From contig NZ_QRDV01000006.1 in the NCBI RefSeq assembly GCF_003386165.1, positions 1 through 64,000 on the forward strand: a DNA stretch of 64,000 nt. The letters run 5' to 3'. The notes beneath the pieces were generated by a model that saw only the letters and a list, made by a program, of their open reading frames with translations, had not been told where the DNA came from and did not search any database. The position numbers and the translations under genes are program-made. Positions 54,350 to 62,268 of the stretch are shown here, one piece after another. The stretch is from Winogradskyella eximia (GTDB taxonomy: Bacteria; Bacteroidota; Bacteroidia; Flavobacteriales; Flavobacteriaceae). Position 1 is the first letter of the stretch. The number at the start of each line of letters is the position of its first letter.

Positions 54350-55538
54350 TAGGGACACTTACTTTTTTCTTCTGAAAAATTAATAATATAAAATAGCTAA
54401 AGATTCCTGCGATTAATGCTGATACAGCGGCTAACGCAAAGCTTCCAATGATATATGCTTTAAGATGCTTTAAAACTTCAAAATTAGTTGTTATTGTTGA
54501 GAGATTATAGGTCTCGTTCTGCCCTAAAATAGTGTTACCAAGTATAAAACTGCCCAATACTATAAATGGTATAAAGGGAGGAAGACTCACATTTGAAAAC
54601 GCGAATGCAATGGCTTTGTTTAAATTAAGAATTAGAGCTAATGATAACACAATAATAGTGTGGAATCCCCAAAGAGGAGTGATACCAATAAAAATACCCA
54701 AGGCAATAGATAATGCTTTCTTTTGAGGTGAATCGTTACTTCCAATGACATCTTCAACTAGAAATCGTTTTATGCCTTTTTTTTTTAATCTCCTGAATAA
54801 ATTTCGTGGTTTTATGTAAAAAAGGGTTAGGATAACCAACCAAGTATTTAAAATACTAATACGTGTAAAATCTTTAAATGGTCTAAAATGAGAAACACGT
54901 TCGGTTTCATCATACAATACAAGGATTGGAATGTTTTTTACTTCACTACCATTCCAAGCGGCTTTTACAATAACTTCAATTTCAAATTCAAATTTATTAG
55001 TGTAAAAGTTGAGGTTTTTAAAGTGATGAATAGGGTAAAGTCTAAATCCAGATTGTGTGTCTTGTAATTTTATACCCGTTTCTGCCCAAAACCAAAAGTT
55101 AGAAAACTTATTACCAAAACTACTTTTCTTTGGTACACTTTCTTGAGCCATGTTTCGTGCTCCAATGAGTAATAGGTTTTTGTTTTCGGCTTGTTCTAAT
55201 TCATCTATGAAAACAGGAATATCTTTAGGGAAATGTTGACCGTCAGAATCTATAGTAATTACATATTTATAACCTAAACTTTCCGCATGCTTAAAGCCTT
55301 GTCTAAGCGCTTGACCTTTACCTTTATTTTCTTTAAAATGTATTTGTTGAAGAGTAGAATAGTCTTCTAAAATTTTTGTAGTAGAATCTGTAGAACCATC
55401 ATTAACAATAATAAGATGTTGTGTGAATTGTAAAACACCATCAATAACACGCTTTAAAGTACGCTCGTTATTGTACGTTGGCATTAACACACATACATTT
55501 AAATCTGTAATTTTTTGTTGAATCAGTTGGTTGTTCAC
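54342..55538 (-). CDS. GT2 glycosyltransferase with C-terminal DUF2062 membrane domain
   Basis: The 398-aa protein has a GT-A fold domain at 12-235 (CVLMPTYNNERTLKRVI, IIVNDGSTDSTTKIL, ITIDSDGQHFPKDI). DUF2062 at about 270-395 has three to four helices (ALSIALGIFIGITPLWGFHTIIVLSLALILNLNKAIAF). It probably transfers a sugar to a lipid or pigment at the membrane. The start is GTG; the nearby ATG is out of frame. It is next to the exporter, and the overlap suggests coupled translation. Confidence 0.88.
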   Translation of the reverse strand: MNNQLIQQKITDLNVCVLMPTYNNERTLKRVIDGVLQFTQHLIIVNDGSTDSTTKILEDYSTLQQIHFKENKGKGQALRQGFKHAESLGYKYVITIDSDGQHFPKDIPVFIDELEQAENKNLLLIGARNMAQESVPKKSSFGNKFSNFWFWAETGIKLQDTQSGFRLYPIHHFKNLNFYTNKFEFEIEVIVKAAWNGSEVKNIPILVLYDETERVSHFRPFKDFTRISILNTWLVILTLFYIKPRNLFRRLKKKGIKRFLVEDVIGSNDSPQKKALSIALGIFIGITPLWGFHTIIVLSLALILNLNKAIAFAFSNVSLPPFIPFIVLGSFILGNTILGQNETYNLSTITTNFEVLKHLKAYIIGSFALAAVSALIAGIFSYFILLIFQKKKVSVPNA

Positions 55539-55561
55539 TTCATTGAAACCTTAAAGTATTA

Positions 55562-56056
55562 TTATCTCGAAAATACTGATTTTTCTTCATCACTAAAAGA
55601 TTTGGACTGTAAAATATAGTCTTTTATGTGATTTCGCAAATTAGAAGAATTGATATTTTTAAACTGTTTTAAGATAAACTGTTTATCTTCTTCAATATCT
55701 CCTTTATACTTTAAAATTTTTGGTGTGTTTTCTTGAATACCTAATCTAATAAAACGAACCTCTATGTTGTTTGGTGCCTTTTCTATAGCGTATTCAACAT
55801 AAGAAATACCTTCAACGAATAAGTCTTTTTTATCTTTAATTCTTTTTTCGTTTCTGGCTAATAAAGCAATAGCCGCACCCTTATATGCAACTAAAGTTAC
55901 GTCATCGTTTTTAGATACATTAGTTAGTAGTTTGCTAAATGCCTCTATTTTACTGCTATCTTGAGCCGCTTCTTTATAAGCGTTTCTAACAGTGCTAACA
56001 TCTAGAGATAACACTGTGATACTTATTGCTAATATGAGAACATTTAAAAGCTTCAT
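55562..56056 (-). CDS. Exported hypothetical protein of the pigment cluster
   Basis: The 164-aa protein has a signal peptide (about 1-19) and mostly helical, TPR-like remainder (VAYKGAAIALLARNEKRIKDKKDLFVEGISYVEYAIEKAPNNIEVRFIRL). I do not recognise a named family. It is co-transcribed, 7 bp after the dehydratase gene and 23 bp before the glycosyltransferase gene. By its position it probably supports export or assembly. Confidence 0.72.
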   Translation of the reverse strand: MKLLNVLILAISITVLSLDVSTVRNAYKEAAQDSSKIEAFSKLLTNVSKNDDVTLVAYKGAAIALLARNEKRIKDKKDLFVEGISYVEYAIEKAPNNIEVRFIRLGIQENTPKILKYKGDIEEDKQFILKQFKNINSSNLRNHIKDYILQSKSFSDEEKSVFSR

Positions 56057-56063
56057 TTTTTAA

Positions 56064-56435
56064 TTATTTCATTATAAAATTAGAGGTAGATTTTAAAGCA
56101 ATAGTATCTTCAAATTTTGAAATGTTTTTAACTTTATAACCTTCTTCTGTTTCAATAATGTTAAGTTGTAATTCTAATTCAGGATTAATAAATGGATTAA
56201 TTAACGCCATAAATTTAATGTTGCTTGCAGATTGCATAAACAACTTTTTCTCAACAATTTTTTCAGTGATTTCTTTAATAATTTGCATCATACAAACTCC
56301 AGGCATTACTGGATTGTCTGGGAAATGCCCATTAAATACAATGTGATCTTTGTTAATCGTAATTTTAGCTGTTGCAGAAGCATCCTGAACCGTTAAATCA
56401 TCTAATTTGTATAAACCTTCAAGTGATGTACTCAT
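56064..56435 (-). CDS. 3-hydroxyacyl-ACP dehydratase (FabZ-like hotdog)
   Basis: The 123-aa hotdog-fold protein has catalytic His37 in FNGHFPDNPVMPGVCMMQIIKEI, the FabZ/FabA active-site helix. It would remove water from 3-hydroxyacyl-ACP to leave the double bonds of the polyene. It is somewhat shorter than FabZ (about 145). The usual acidic partner in the helix (Glu/Asp after PGV) is not at the standard place: CMMQIIKE offers Gln then Glu. Start and the preceding stop overlap by one base. Confidence 0.86.
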   Translation of the reverse strand: MSTSLEGLYKLDDLTVQDASATAKITINKDHIVFNGHFPDNPVMPGVCMMQIIKEITEKIVEKKLFMQSASNIKFMALINPFINPELELQLNIIETEEGYKVKNISKFEDTIALKSTSNFIMK

Positions 56436-57016
56436 TAAAAATCGAATTTATAAGTGGCTCCAATTTGAAACACCTTGTTTAAAATTAAATTATCAATATT
56501 TGTATCTTCTTCATATTCAGCGTTAACATTACCTCCAAAAATATCTATTAACCCAATGTTATATCTAGCTTCAATACCTAAACCAAAAGGAAATTCATAA
56601 CCTAAACCTCCAAAAAGTAAAAAATCGAAACCTTCTAAGTCGTCATAATAATCATTAAAATTATCACTGACCTTAATATTTATAGAAGGACCGAGAATGA
56701 AGTTTAAGCCTATTTCTTTAAAAGGAGAAAATTTATTGGCTAATGTTATACCTACATAATTAATCTCGTATTTATGACTAGAAAATTTTGACTTCGCTCC
56801 TTGTCTTGAATAATTTATTTCAGGTTGAAGTGTGTAAAAATCTGCCAATTTAATTGCTGCAAATGCACCAATATATAAATCTGTTTTAGAATCATGTTCA
56901 GTATTGGTGAAATTTGATATATTGGCTCCAGCTCTAACGCCAGGTCTTATGGTTACCTGTGAAAATACAGTTGTACTTAATGTAATAAATGCGAATACTA
57001 ATATTAATTTTTTCAT
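56435..57016 (-). CDS. Outer-membrane beta-barrel protein (porin family)
   Basis: The 193-aa protein has a signal peptide ending VFSQ (about 1-20). The barrel pattern starts VTIRPGVRAGANISNF and ends IGATYKFDF with a terminal Phe, as for PF13568-type eight-strand barrels. Its role may be to pass or anchor the pigment in the outer membrane. It is 2 bp from the lipoprotein gene upstream. Confidence 0.85.
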   Translation of the reverse strand: MKKLILVFAFITLSTTVFSQVTIRPGVRAGANISNFTNTEHDSKTDLYIGAFAAIKLADFYTLQPEINYSRQGAKSKFSSHKYEINYVGITLANKFSPFKEIGLNFILGPSINIKVSDNFNDYYDDLEGFDFLLFGGLGYEFPFGLGIEARYNIGLIDIFGGNVNAEYEEDTNIDNLILNKVFQIGATYKFDF

Positions 57017-57018
57017 AA

Positions 57019-57624
57019 TTAATTGATTGATTTTAAATTGATGTTAAGCTTAATATTTGAATGTAAAATTTTAATTTGGTTTGCAATAGTATCACTAATT
57101 TCTGAAAATAAAAAAGTTACTTTTTCTTTACCATGCCCTACACGAACTATTTTATCGAGCTGTTGTGTTTTAAAATAAAAATAGGTTTTACAATCTATAG
57201 TTATTTCATGCACTAAAGTGTTTTCTAATGAATAGGATTTAATAACAGATAATTCTTCTTCAACTAAAACTTTAAAATCCTTTTTTAGAATGTTTATTAA
57301 AATAGCTTTATCCATAGCGTCAATTATGAAGTTAACCTTAAATGTGCCTTCTACAAAGGAAAAGTCGAAAATTTTATTTCCCATTTCTGTAGTAAATACA
57401 ATACGATGATTAGAGTTTCCTAACTTTTTTACGATAAAAATACCGCTAAAGGTATTGTCGTAGACCTCAATATTGGCTTTGTAAACATAATCTTTAGTTG
57501 CATTTGAAAAATAAGGATTATGAAAGATGCTCGTTGCATCTTGCTCAACTTGAAAATTTTGTTTTTTAGGATAAGAACCACAAGCTAAAAACAACAAACA
57601 AAAACTACTCAGCAAATATCGCAT
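57019..57624 (-). CDS. Cluster lipoprotein, possible LolB/DUF3261-like partner
   Basis: The 201-aa protein has a lipobox LLFLAC (Cys15). The body is beta-rich: FSGIFIVKKLGNSNHRIVFTTEMGNKIFDFSFVEGTFKVNFI resembles the LolB/DUF3261 strand order. It overlaps the LolA-like gene by 20 bp. A LolA-LolB type relay inside a pigment cluster would carry lipid or lipoprotein to the outer membrane. The lipoprotein call is firm; the LolB resemblance is by eye. Confidence 0.6.
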   Translation of the reverse strand: MRYLLSSFCLLFLACGSYPKKQNFQVEQDATSIFHNPYFSNATKDYVYKANIEVYDNTFSGIFIVKKLGNSNHRIVFTTEMGNKIFDFSFVEGTFKVNFIIDAMDKAILINILKKDFKVLVEEELSVIKSYSLENTLVHEITIDCKTYFYFKTQQLDKIVRVGHGKEKVTFLFSEISDTIANQIKILHSNIKLNINLKSIN

Positions 57625-58222
57625 CAGATAAAGAGGTATTTATTTTTCGGTTGTTAAAAACAATTTTTGTGTAATCTTCAGAAGGTTCTATCATTTTCAA
57701 TTCTACAACATGACCTTCATCATTAAATACAATATGAAAAGCCTTTATGTATTTTGAAAACTCCTTGTCTTTAGGACTAAAATGAACTTCACTATTCAAT
57801 TCTTGTTTGAAATAGAGAATGTCAAATTCATTATCATCAAACATATCTCCTTTAACACTATTAATAATTAATGAATTTAGTTGTTTAAACATTTTATTAG
57901 AGCCTAAATCAACATCGCTTTTTTTTCCTTCATCATTAATAAAAAGTTTATCGTTTTTAAACAATACCGAATATTTAAAAGGGGTTGTATATGCCCATTT
58001 AACGGTGTTTGGAGATTTAAAGGCGAGTTTACCAGAGGTGACAATATCATTAGATAAAAAGTCTAAATGTTTGTATTGTGTAAAGTCACTGACTAAAGTG
58101 TTTATAGTGGTCGCGTGTGCTTTTACTTTTGCTTTTAAAGTGGCTGATTCTGAACTGCTCATTTTGGTTTGAGCATTTACAGCAGCAACCATAAAAAATA
58201 AGATGTAAACGATTTTACGCAT
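57605..58222 (-). CDS. LolA-like outer membrane lipoprotein carrier
   Basis: The 205-aa protein has a signal peptide ending NAQ (about 1-18). The LolA/LolB half-barrel pattern is clear: NTLVSDFTQYKHLDFLSNDIVTSGKLAFKSPNTVKWAYTTPFKYSVLFKNDKLFINDEG. It is distinct from the housekeeping LolA, which is expected elsewhere, and is probably dedicated to moving the hydrophobic pigment or a lipoprotein across the periplasm. It overlaps the deacetylase gene by 8 bp. Confidence 0.85.
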   Translation of the reverse strand: MRKIVYILFFMVAAVNAQTKMSSSESATLKAKVKAHATTINTLVSDFTQYKHLDFLSNDIVTSGKLAFKSPNTVKWAYTTPFKYSVLFKNDKLFINDEGKKSDVDLGSNKMFKQLNSLIINSVKGDMFDDNEFDILYFKQELNSEVHFSPKDKEFSKYIKAFHIVFNDEGHVVELKMIEPSEDYTKIVFNNRKINTSLSDAIFAE

Positions 58223-58991
58223 AAGGTTCTATATTGAATAGAGAGTCTATGGTAACAGACTCCATATTATGGAGTTGTAAAAATAACAATAACCGTTCCA
58301 ATACTACAATCGATTTTAAACTTGTATCGTGAAGCAAAATTACATCGCCTTTAGAAAGGTTTTTGGTGGTACGATTAAAGATGTTTTCGGGTGTTCTAAA
58401 AGTGGTGTCTAAGGACCTTTTACTCCAGCCAATGGATTGTAATTGGGTTACTTTTATTGCTTTTTTTATACGTGGATTTGTGACACCAAAAGCAGGTCTG
58501 TATAATTTCATGGTTAAACCCATGCTGTTTTTTACTACTGTATTTGTGTTTTGCAATTCTTCAATGACCTCATTAGTTTTAAGAAAACCGAAACTATTGG
58601 TATGGGAATAAGTGTGGTTACCAACTGTGTGACCTTGATCTATGATAGATTTAAATACATTTGGGTTGGCCTCAATATTTTTACCAATACAAAAAAACGT
58701 TGCTTTGAAATTGTAGGTTTTTAAAAGCGCTAATACTTTAGGAGTAAATTCTGGATGTGGACCGTCATCAAATGTGATAGCAACTGCATTTTCTTTAATT
58801 GTTTTGTTAGAATGTAGTGATTTAAAATGGTAGTTCCATTTAATAAAAAATGATCCAGCAACTGTGATTAAAAACCAAAGAATAAGTATTATTATAAAAA
58901 ACCATAACGATAGGTTATAGAAGTAGCTCGTTATAAAAAATGCAAGTGAAGCAATTACTGTAATTATATTTACTGTTTTAAAATTTAGCAT
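58215..58991 (-). CDS. Polysaccharide deacetylase family (NodB) membrane protein
   Basis: The 258-aa protein has two N-terminal helices (about 7-24 and 28-50), then a NodB domain with AITFDDGPHPE (Asp75, Asp76) and the metal site GNHTYSH (His126, His130), followed by YRPAFG and LHD near the C-terminus. These are the Asp/His/His zinc residues and catalytic Asp of CE4 enzymes. Its substrate in a pigment cluster is unknown: N- or O-deacetylation of a glycosyl group would fit the GT2 neighbour. It overlaps both neighbours. Confidence 0.88.
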   Translation of the reverse strand: MLNFKTVNIITVIASLAFFITSYFYNLSLWFFIIILILWFLITVAGSFFIKWNYHFKSLHSNKTIKENAVAITFDDGPHPEFTPKVLALLKTYNFKATFFCIGKNIEANPNVFKSIIDQGHTVGNHTYSHTNSFGFLKTNEVIEELQNTNTVVKNSMGLTMKLYRPAFGVTNPRIKKAIKVTQLQSIGWSKRSLDTTFRTPENIFNRTTKNLSKGDVILLHDTSLKSIVVLERLLLFLQLHNMESVTIDSLFNIEPYA

Positions 58992-60049
58992 TTCCGTAGT
59001 AAGGTAAAACTATGATTCTCTCCACGATATTGATTGTAAAGTAAGATAGTTTTAAAATTTGAATCTTTTAAATTGTTAAGTTTTACAATTTCTGGAAGTT
59101 TCTGAGTTTTAAGAATTTTAGAAGCTAACCAAACTCCAAATGATGATGCTGTCATAAATTCTCCACACAAATGTTTATAATAAACTTGTTGGGTATTTTT
59201 AAATAGACCTGAGCTTAATTCATTATAAAAACCATCAAAAGTAACATCTCCATTATTTCCTAAGACAACCATATCAATAGCATCAATATCTAAATTGTTT
59301 TCATCTAAAAATGATTTAGCAAGGTCAGATATTTTTGAATTACCTAAAGTATTGTATGTGCTAATAGCAATAATTTCGGCATAACTCGAGGTTTGCTTTT
59401 CATTAGATAATACAAAGAAATTTGCACCTTCACTAAAAACGGCACCTTCTGTTTTAGAATTTAATAATTCTGAAGTTGATGTTTTTTCTGCCTTTATATG
59501 ATTGATTATTTGGTGTAACTTAGCTGTATAATCTCCAATTTCATCAACACCACCAATTAATATGGTATTGGCTTCATTGTTTTCTAACATTAATTTGGCA
59601 TCCAATACTGTTGATTCAAATGAAATACTAGAATGTACATAAGTAAAATTGTAGCCTTTACATTGTAGGTTTAAAGCGATTTGCCCTCCAACCGTATTAT
59701 GCGTAGATTGTATAAAAGATGTTGGTGTTAAAAACTGCTCATCATTATCAATTAGTGCACCTAAAAATTTTTCAGAATCTCTAAGGCAACCCATTCCTGT
59801 ACCAGTAATAATGGCATCTACGGTATCTAAATTAGCATCTTTTAAAGCTATTTTAGATGCTGCAACTCCCATTTTAACACCTTTTGCCATTCTCCTAGAT
59901 TCAGATGGAGATATGTAATCCTTGTAATTAGGATTTACAACCGGAATTAAATTGTCTTCATGATAGATGATTTCGTCTAAAAACTCTGAATTATCAAATG
60001 TTTTTTGTGATGAAATAGAACAAACACTATTTATATAAACCGTTTTCAT
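58985..60049 (-). CDS. Ketosynthase-like chain-length factor (lacks the nucleophile Cys)
   Basis: I start at the ATG at 60049 (MKTVYINSVCSI, 354 aa), which overlaps the upstream stop as ATGA. The frame extends ten codons to a TTG, which I reject. The thiolase fold is plain (MAKGVKMGVAASKIAL, GTGMGCL, TPTSFIQSTHNTVGGQIAL), but the nucleophile-elbow region reads YVHSSISFES, with Ser where active KS enzymes have Cys. This is the KS-beta (chain-length factor) state seen in type II PKS and aryl-polyene systems. It pairs with the active ketosynthase encoded just upstream. Confidence 0.85.
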   Translation of the reverse strand: MKTVYINSVCSISSQKTFDNSEFLDEIIYHEDNLIPVVNPNYKDYISPSESRRMAKGVKMGVAASKIALKDANLDTVDAIITGTGMGCLRDSEKFLGALIDNDEQFLTPTSFIQSTHNTVGGQIALNLQCKGYNFTYVHSSISFESTVLDAKLMLENNEANTILIGGVDEIGDYTAKLHQIINHIKAEKTSTSELLNSKTEGAVFSEGANFFVLSNEKQTSSYAEIIAISTYNTLGNSKISDLAKSFLDENNLDIDAIDMVVLGNNGDVTFDGFYNELSSGLFKNTQQVYYKHLCGEFMTASSFGVWLASKILKTQKLPEIVKLNNLKDSNFKTILLYNQYRGENHSFTLLRKC

Positions 60050-61248
60050 TGTTTTTTTGAAAAAATAATGGTTGAACAATTGCCACCAAAACCAAAAGAA
60101 TTAGACATAATAGTATGCTGTTCTTTTTCTTTAAATTCTAATTGTGGAGTTATATTAAATTCCTTCATTTGAGTTTTAAAATTCAAATTAGGATAAATCA
60201 CATTATTTTGAAGCGCTAATACTGAATAAACGGCTTCAATAGCTCCGGCAGCAGCAAGTGTGTGTCCTGTAAAAGCTTTGGTTGAACTAAAGTCTGGTAT
60301 ATCGTTTTCAAATACTCTTAATATTGCTCTACCTTCAGATAAATCATTATTTCCGGTAGCTGTACCATGAGCATTAATGTAACTAATGTCTTTTGGAGAT
60401 AATTCGGCTACTTTTAATGCTTGTTGCATTGCTAAAGTTGCTCCGTCTCCATTTTCGGAAGATGCTGTTTGATGGTAAGCATCATTGGCATTTCCATAAC
60501 CTTTTACATAAGCTAAAACAGGTTTGTTTTCGGATAGCACAACTTTATCAGATTCTAAAACTAAATAAGCAGCAGCTTCACCTAAATTCAACCCTTTTCT
60601 ATGTTCATCAAACGGTGAATTGTAAGTGTCCGATAAAATCATTAAAGTTTTAAAACCGTTAATTGTAAATTTTGATAAGCAATCTGCTCCGCCAACAATA
60701 ACTCTATCTAGCTGTCCGGATTTAATTAATCTGGCGCCAAGCATTATAGCATTGGCAGCAGAAGAGCAAGCCGTACTTATGGTAGTTACTAAACTTTGTT
60801 TTATACCTAATTGTTCAGCTATTTTTTGAGTAGAATCTCCAGCATGGTGGCCTTCAATATACTTTTGAGTAGATTTATCTACTGCATAGTCGTAATAATG
60901 AGCTTCGGTTCTATCCATTCCACCAACACTAGTGGCAGAAATTAAGCCTGTTTTGTAATTGTTTATATCGGAAATCCCAGCATTTTTGATGGCTTCTTTA
61001 GCTGCTATTACACCTAAAAATGCTGTACGAGAGTAATTGTTTTCTGAAGAAAGCCCTAGTTGTTGCTCTAATTCTTGATTGGTGAATCCAATTTCTCCAA
61101 CCATAATGCTATCCTTATGATTGGTTTCAATTTTAGAAATTTTTGAAATTCCTGTGTTCCCTGTTACAAGTGATGCGTAATTTTCTTCTACATTGTTTCC
61201 AATAGCAGAAATAATTCCCATTCCTGTAATAGCGACACCTTTACTCAT
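60046..61248 (-). CDS. Beta-ketoacyl-ACP synthase (KAS II-like, active)
   Basis: The 400-aa condensing enzyme has the complete triad: Cys161 in ISTACSSAANAI, His294 in NAHGTATGNND and His329 in FTGHTLAAAGA. It ends with GFGGNCSTIIF. It elongates the ACP-bound polyene with malonyl-ACP. Its stop overlaps the ATG of the chain-length-factor gene, so equal amounts of both are made, as expected for a KS-CLF heterodimer. 137 bp separate it from the ACP gene. Confidence 0.93.
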   Translation of the reverse strand: MSKGVAITGMGIISAIGNNVEENYASLVTGNTGISKISKIETNHKDSIMVGEIGFTNQELEQQLGLSSENNYSRTAFLGVIAAKEAIKNAGISDINNYKTGLISATSVGGMDRTEAHYYDYAVDKSTQKYIEGHHAGDSTQKIAEQLGIKQSLVTTISTACSSAANAIMLGARLIKSGQLDRVIVGGADCLSKFTINGFKTLMILSDTYNSPFDEHRKGLNLGEAAAYLVLESDKVVLSENKPVLAYVKGYGNANDAYHQTASSENGDGATLAMQQALKVAELSPKDISYINAHGTATGNNDLSEGRAILRVFENDIPDFSSTKAFTGHTLAAAGAIEAVYSVLALQNNVIYPNLNFKTQMKEFNITPQLEFKEKEQHTIMSNSFGFGGNCSTIIFSKKQ

Positions 61249-61286
61249 ATTTGATTATTCCTTATAATATAGAATTTTAATGCTTT

Positions 61287-61318
61287 ATAAAATGGTTAAT
61301 AATTCATAACCGTTTTAT
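61287..61318. promoter_or_regulatory. Inverted repeat between ACP and ketosynthase genes
   Basis: A 12-bp stem ATAAAATGGTTA / TAACCGTTTTAT (61287-61298, 61307-61318, one G-T pair) with an 8-nt loop. It is the only sizeable gap in this part of the cluster. There is no T-run on the minus strand, so a regulator site or mRNA stabiliser is as likely as a terminator. Confidence 0.45.
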
Positions 61319-61385
61319 AGTTTCTATGAATTTGTGACTGTCTTTTATTAAACAGTTTTAGAAATTCTTAGTTTAACAGACTTTC

Positions 61386-61643
61386 TTATTTTGTTCTGTG
61401 TTCAGAGATATATTTTGCTAATACTTCAATAGACTCAAAAATAGCACGACCTTCTTTTGGGTCTGATAGTTTTATACCATAATTTTTATCTAGCATTACA
61501 ATTAATTCTAATGCATCGATAGAATCTAAACCTAAGCCATCTCCAAATAATATATCATTGTCATTAATATCTTCTACAGCTATATCTTCTAAGTTCAATT
61601 GTTCTACAATATTTTCTTTTAGCTCTTGTTTTAAAGTTTCCAT
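61386..61643 (-). CDS. Acyl carrier protein
   Basis: The 85-aa acidic four-helix protein carries the phosphopantetheine attachment motif GLGLDSIDALEL with Ser41. It tethers the growing chain for the cluster's ketosynthases and dehydratase. It is a specialised ACP rather than the housekeeping one, which is normally next to fabF. One base separates it from the half-size KS-like gene. Confidence 0.94.
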   Translation of the reverse strand: METLKQELKENIVEQLNLEDIAVEDINDNDILFGDGLGLDSIDALELIVMLDKNYGIKLSDPKEGRAIFESIEVLAKYISEHRTK

Positions 61644-61644
61644 A

Positions 61645-62262
61645 TTATGTATTATAAAATTTTATTATATTCTTTTTATTGTGTGTTGTTGTTCCTGTTT
61701 TAGTTACCAAATATAAATAAGCATCATACTGATCACCATCTAATTCTACCCAGCCACAAAGCACTTTATCTGTTTTTCCCGTTGCTAACAAACTACTGGA
61801 ATAGTCCAATAAATGTTGCGCATTAAAGTTTTCAAATATAAAAAAACTATTTTCAGAAAACAGCTTGTACTTAATACTAATTTCTCCGATGCAAATATTT
61901 GGCAATGTATATACAAAAACGGCTGGACTAGGAAAGTAATCTTCCTCATTGTCAATTGATTTTTGATGCTTTCTGTCTGTGTCTAAGCTTGATGCTTTGT
62001 TAGAAAACACAATGGCAATGTCATTTTCCTCTTCACTGTTTAAGTTCTCGTTTTTTAGTAAAACATCAGCAGCTAAAAAAGCGAGTTTGCTTAAAGCATC
62101 CATTTTAAAAAACTTAGGATAGTTGGTGTTAAGAGATTTATAAGCTGCTTTTATAAATTCTGAAAATTCAATATTCTCATCACTATAAACTTTAGACCCA
62201 TTTAAGGAAATCGTATTGTTTTTAATGCTGCAAAAAGAGCTTATATAATAGTCAGAATTCAT
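61645..62262 (-). CDS. Half-size ketosynthase-like protein (no catalytic residues)
   Basis: The 205-aa protein resembles only the N-terminal half of a ketosynthase. Compare MDALSKLAFLAADVLLK and FPSPAVFVYTLPNICIGEISIKYKLFSENSFFIF with the chain-length factor's MAKGVKMGVAASKIAL and TPTSFIQSTHNTVGGQIAL. The elbow Cys and both His motifs are absent. It may be a scaffold or length-setting subunit. It lies directly upstream of the ACP gene. The family is recurrent in flexirubin-type clusters, often labelled 3-oxoacyl-ACP synthase; its function is unknown. Confidence 0.75.
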   Translation of the reverse strand: MNSDYYISSFCSIKNNTISLNGSKVYSDENIEFSEFIKAAYKSLNTNYPKFFKMDALSKLAFLAADVLLKNENLNSEEENDIAIVFSNKASSLDTDRKHQKSIDNEEDYFPSPAVFVYTLPNICIGEISIKYKLFSENSFFIFENFNAQHLLDYSSSLLATGKTDKVLCGWVELDGDQYDAYLYLVTKTGTTTHNKKNIIKFYNT

Positions 62263-62268
62263 TAATTG

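Noticed and set aside
60050..60079. TTG-initiated extension of the chain-length-factor gene
   Set aside because: The ATG at 60049 overlaps the upstream stop as ATGA, the usual coupling in this cluster; the extension lies in the end of the KS coding sequence.
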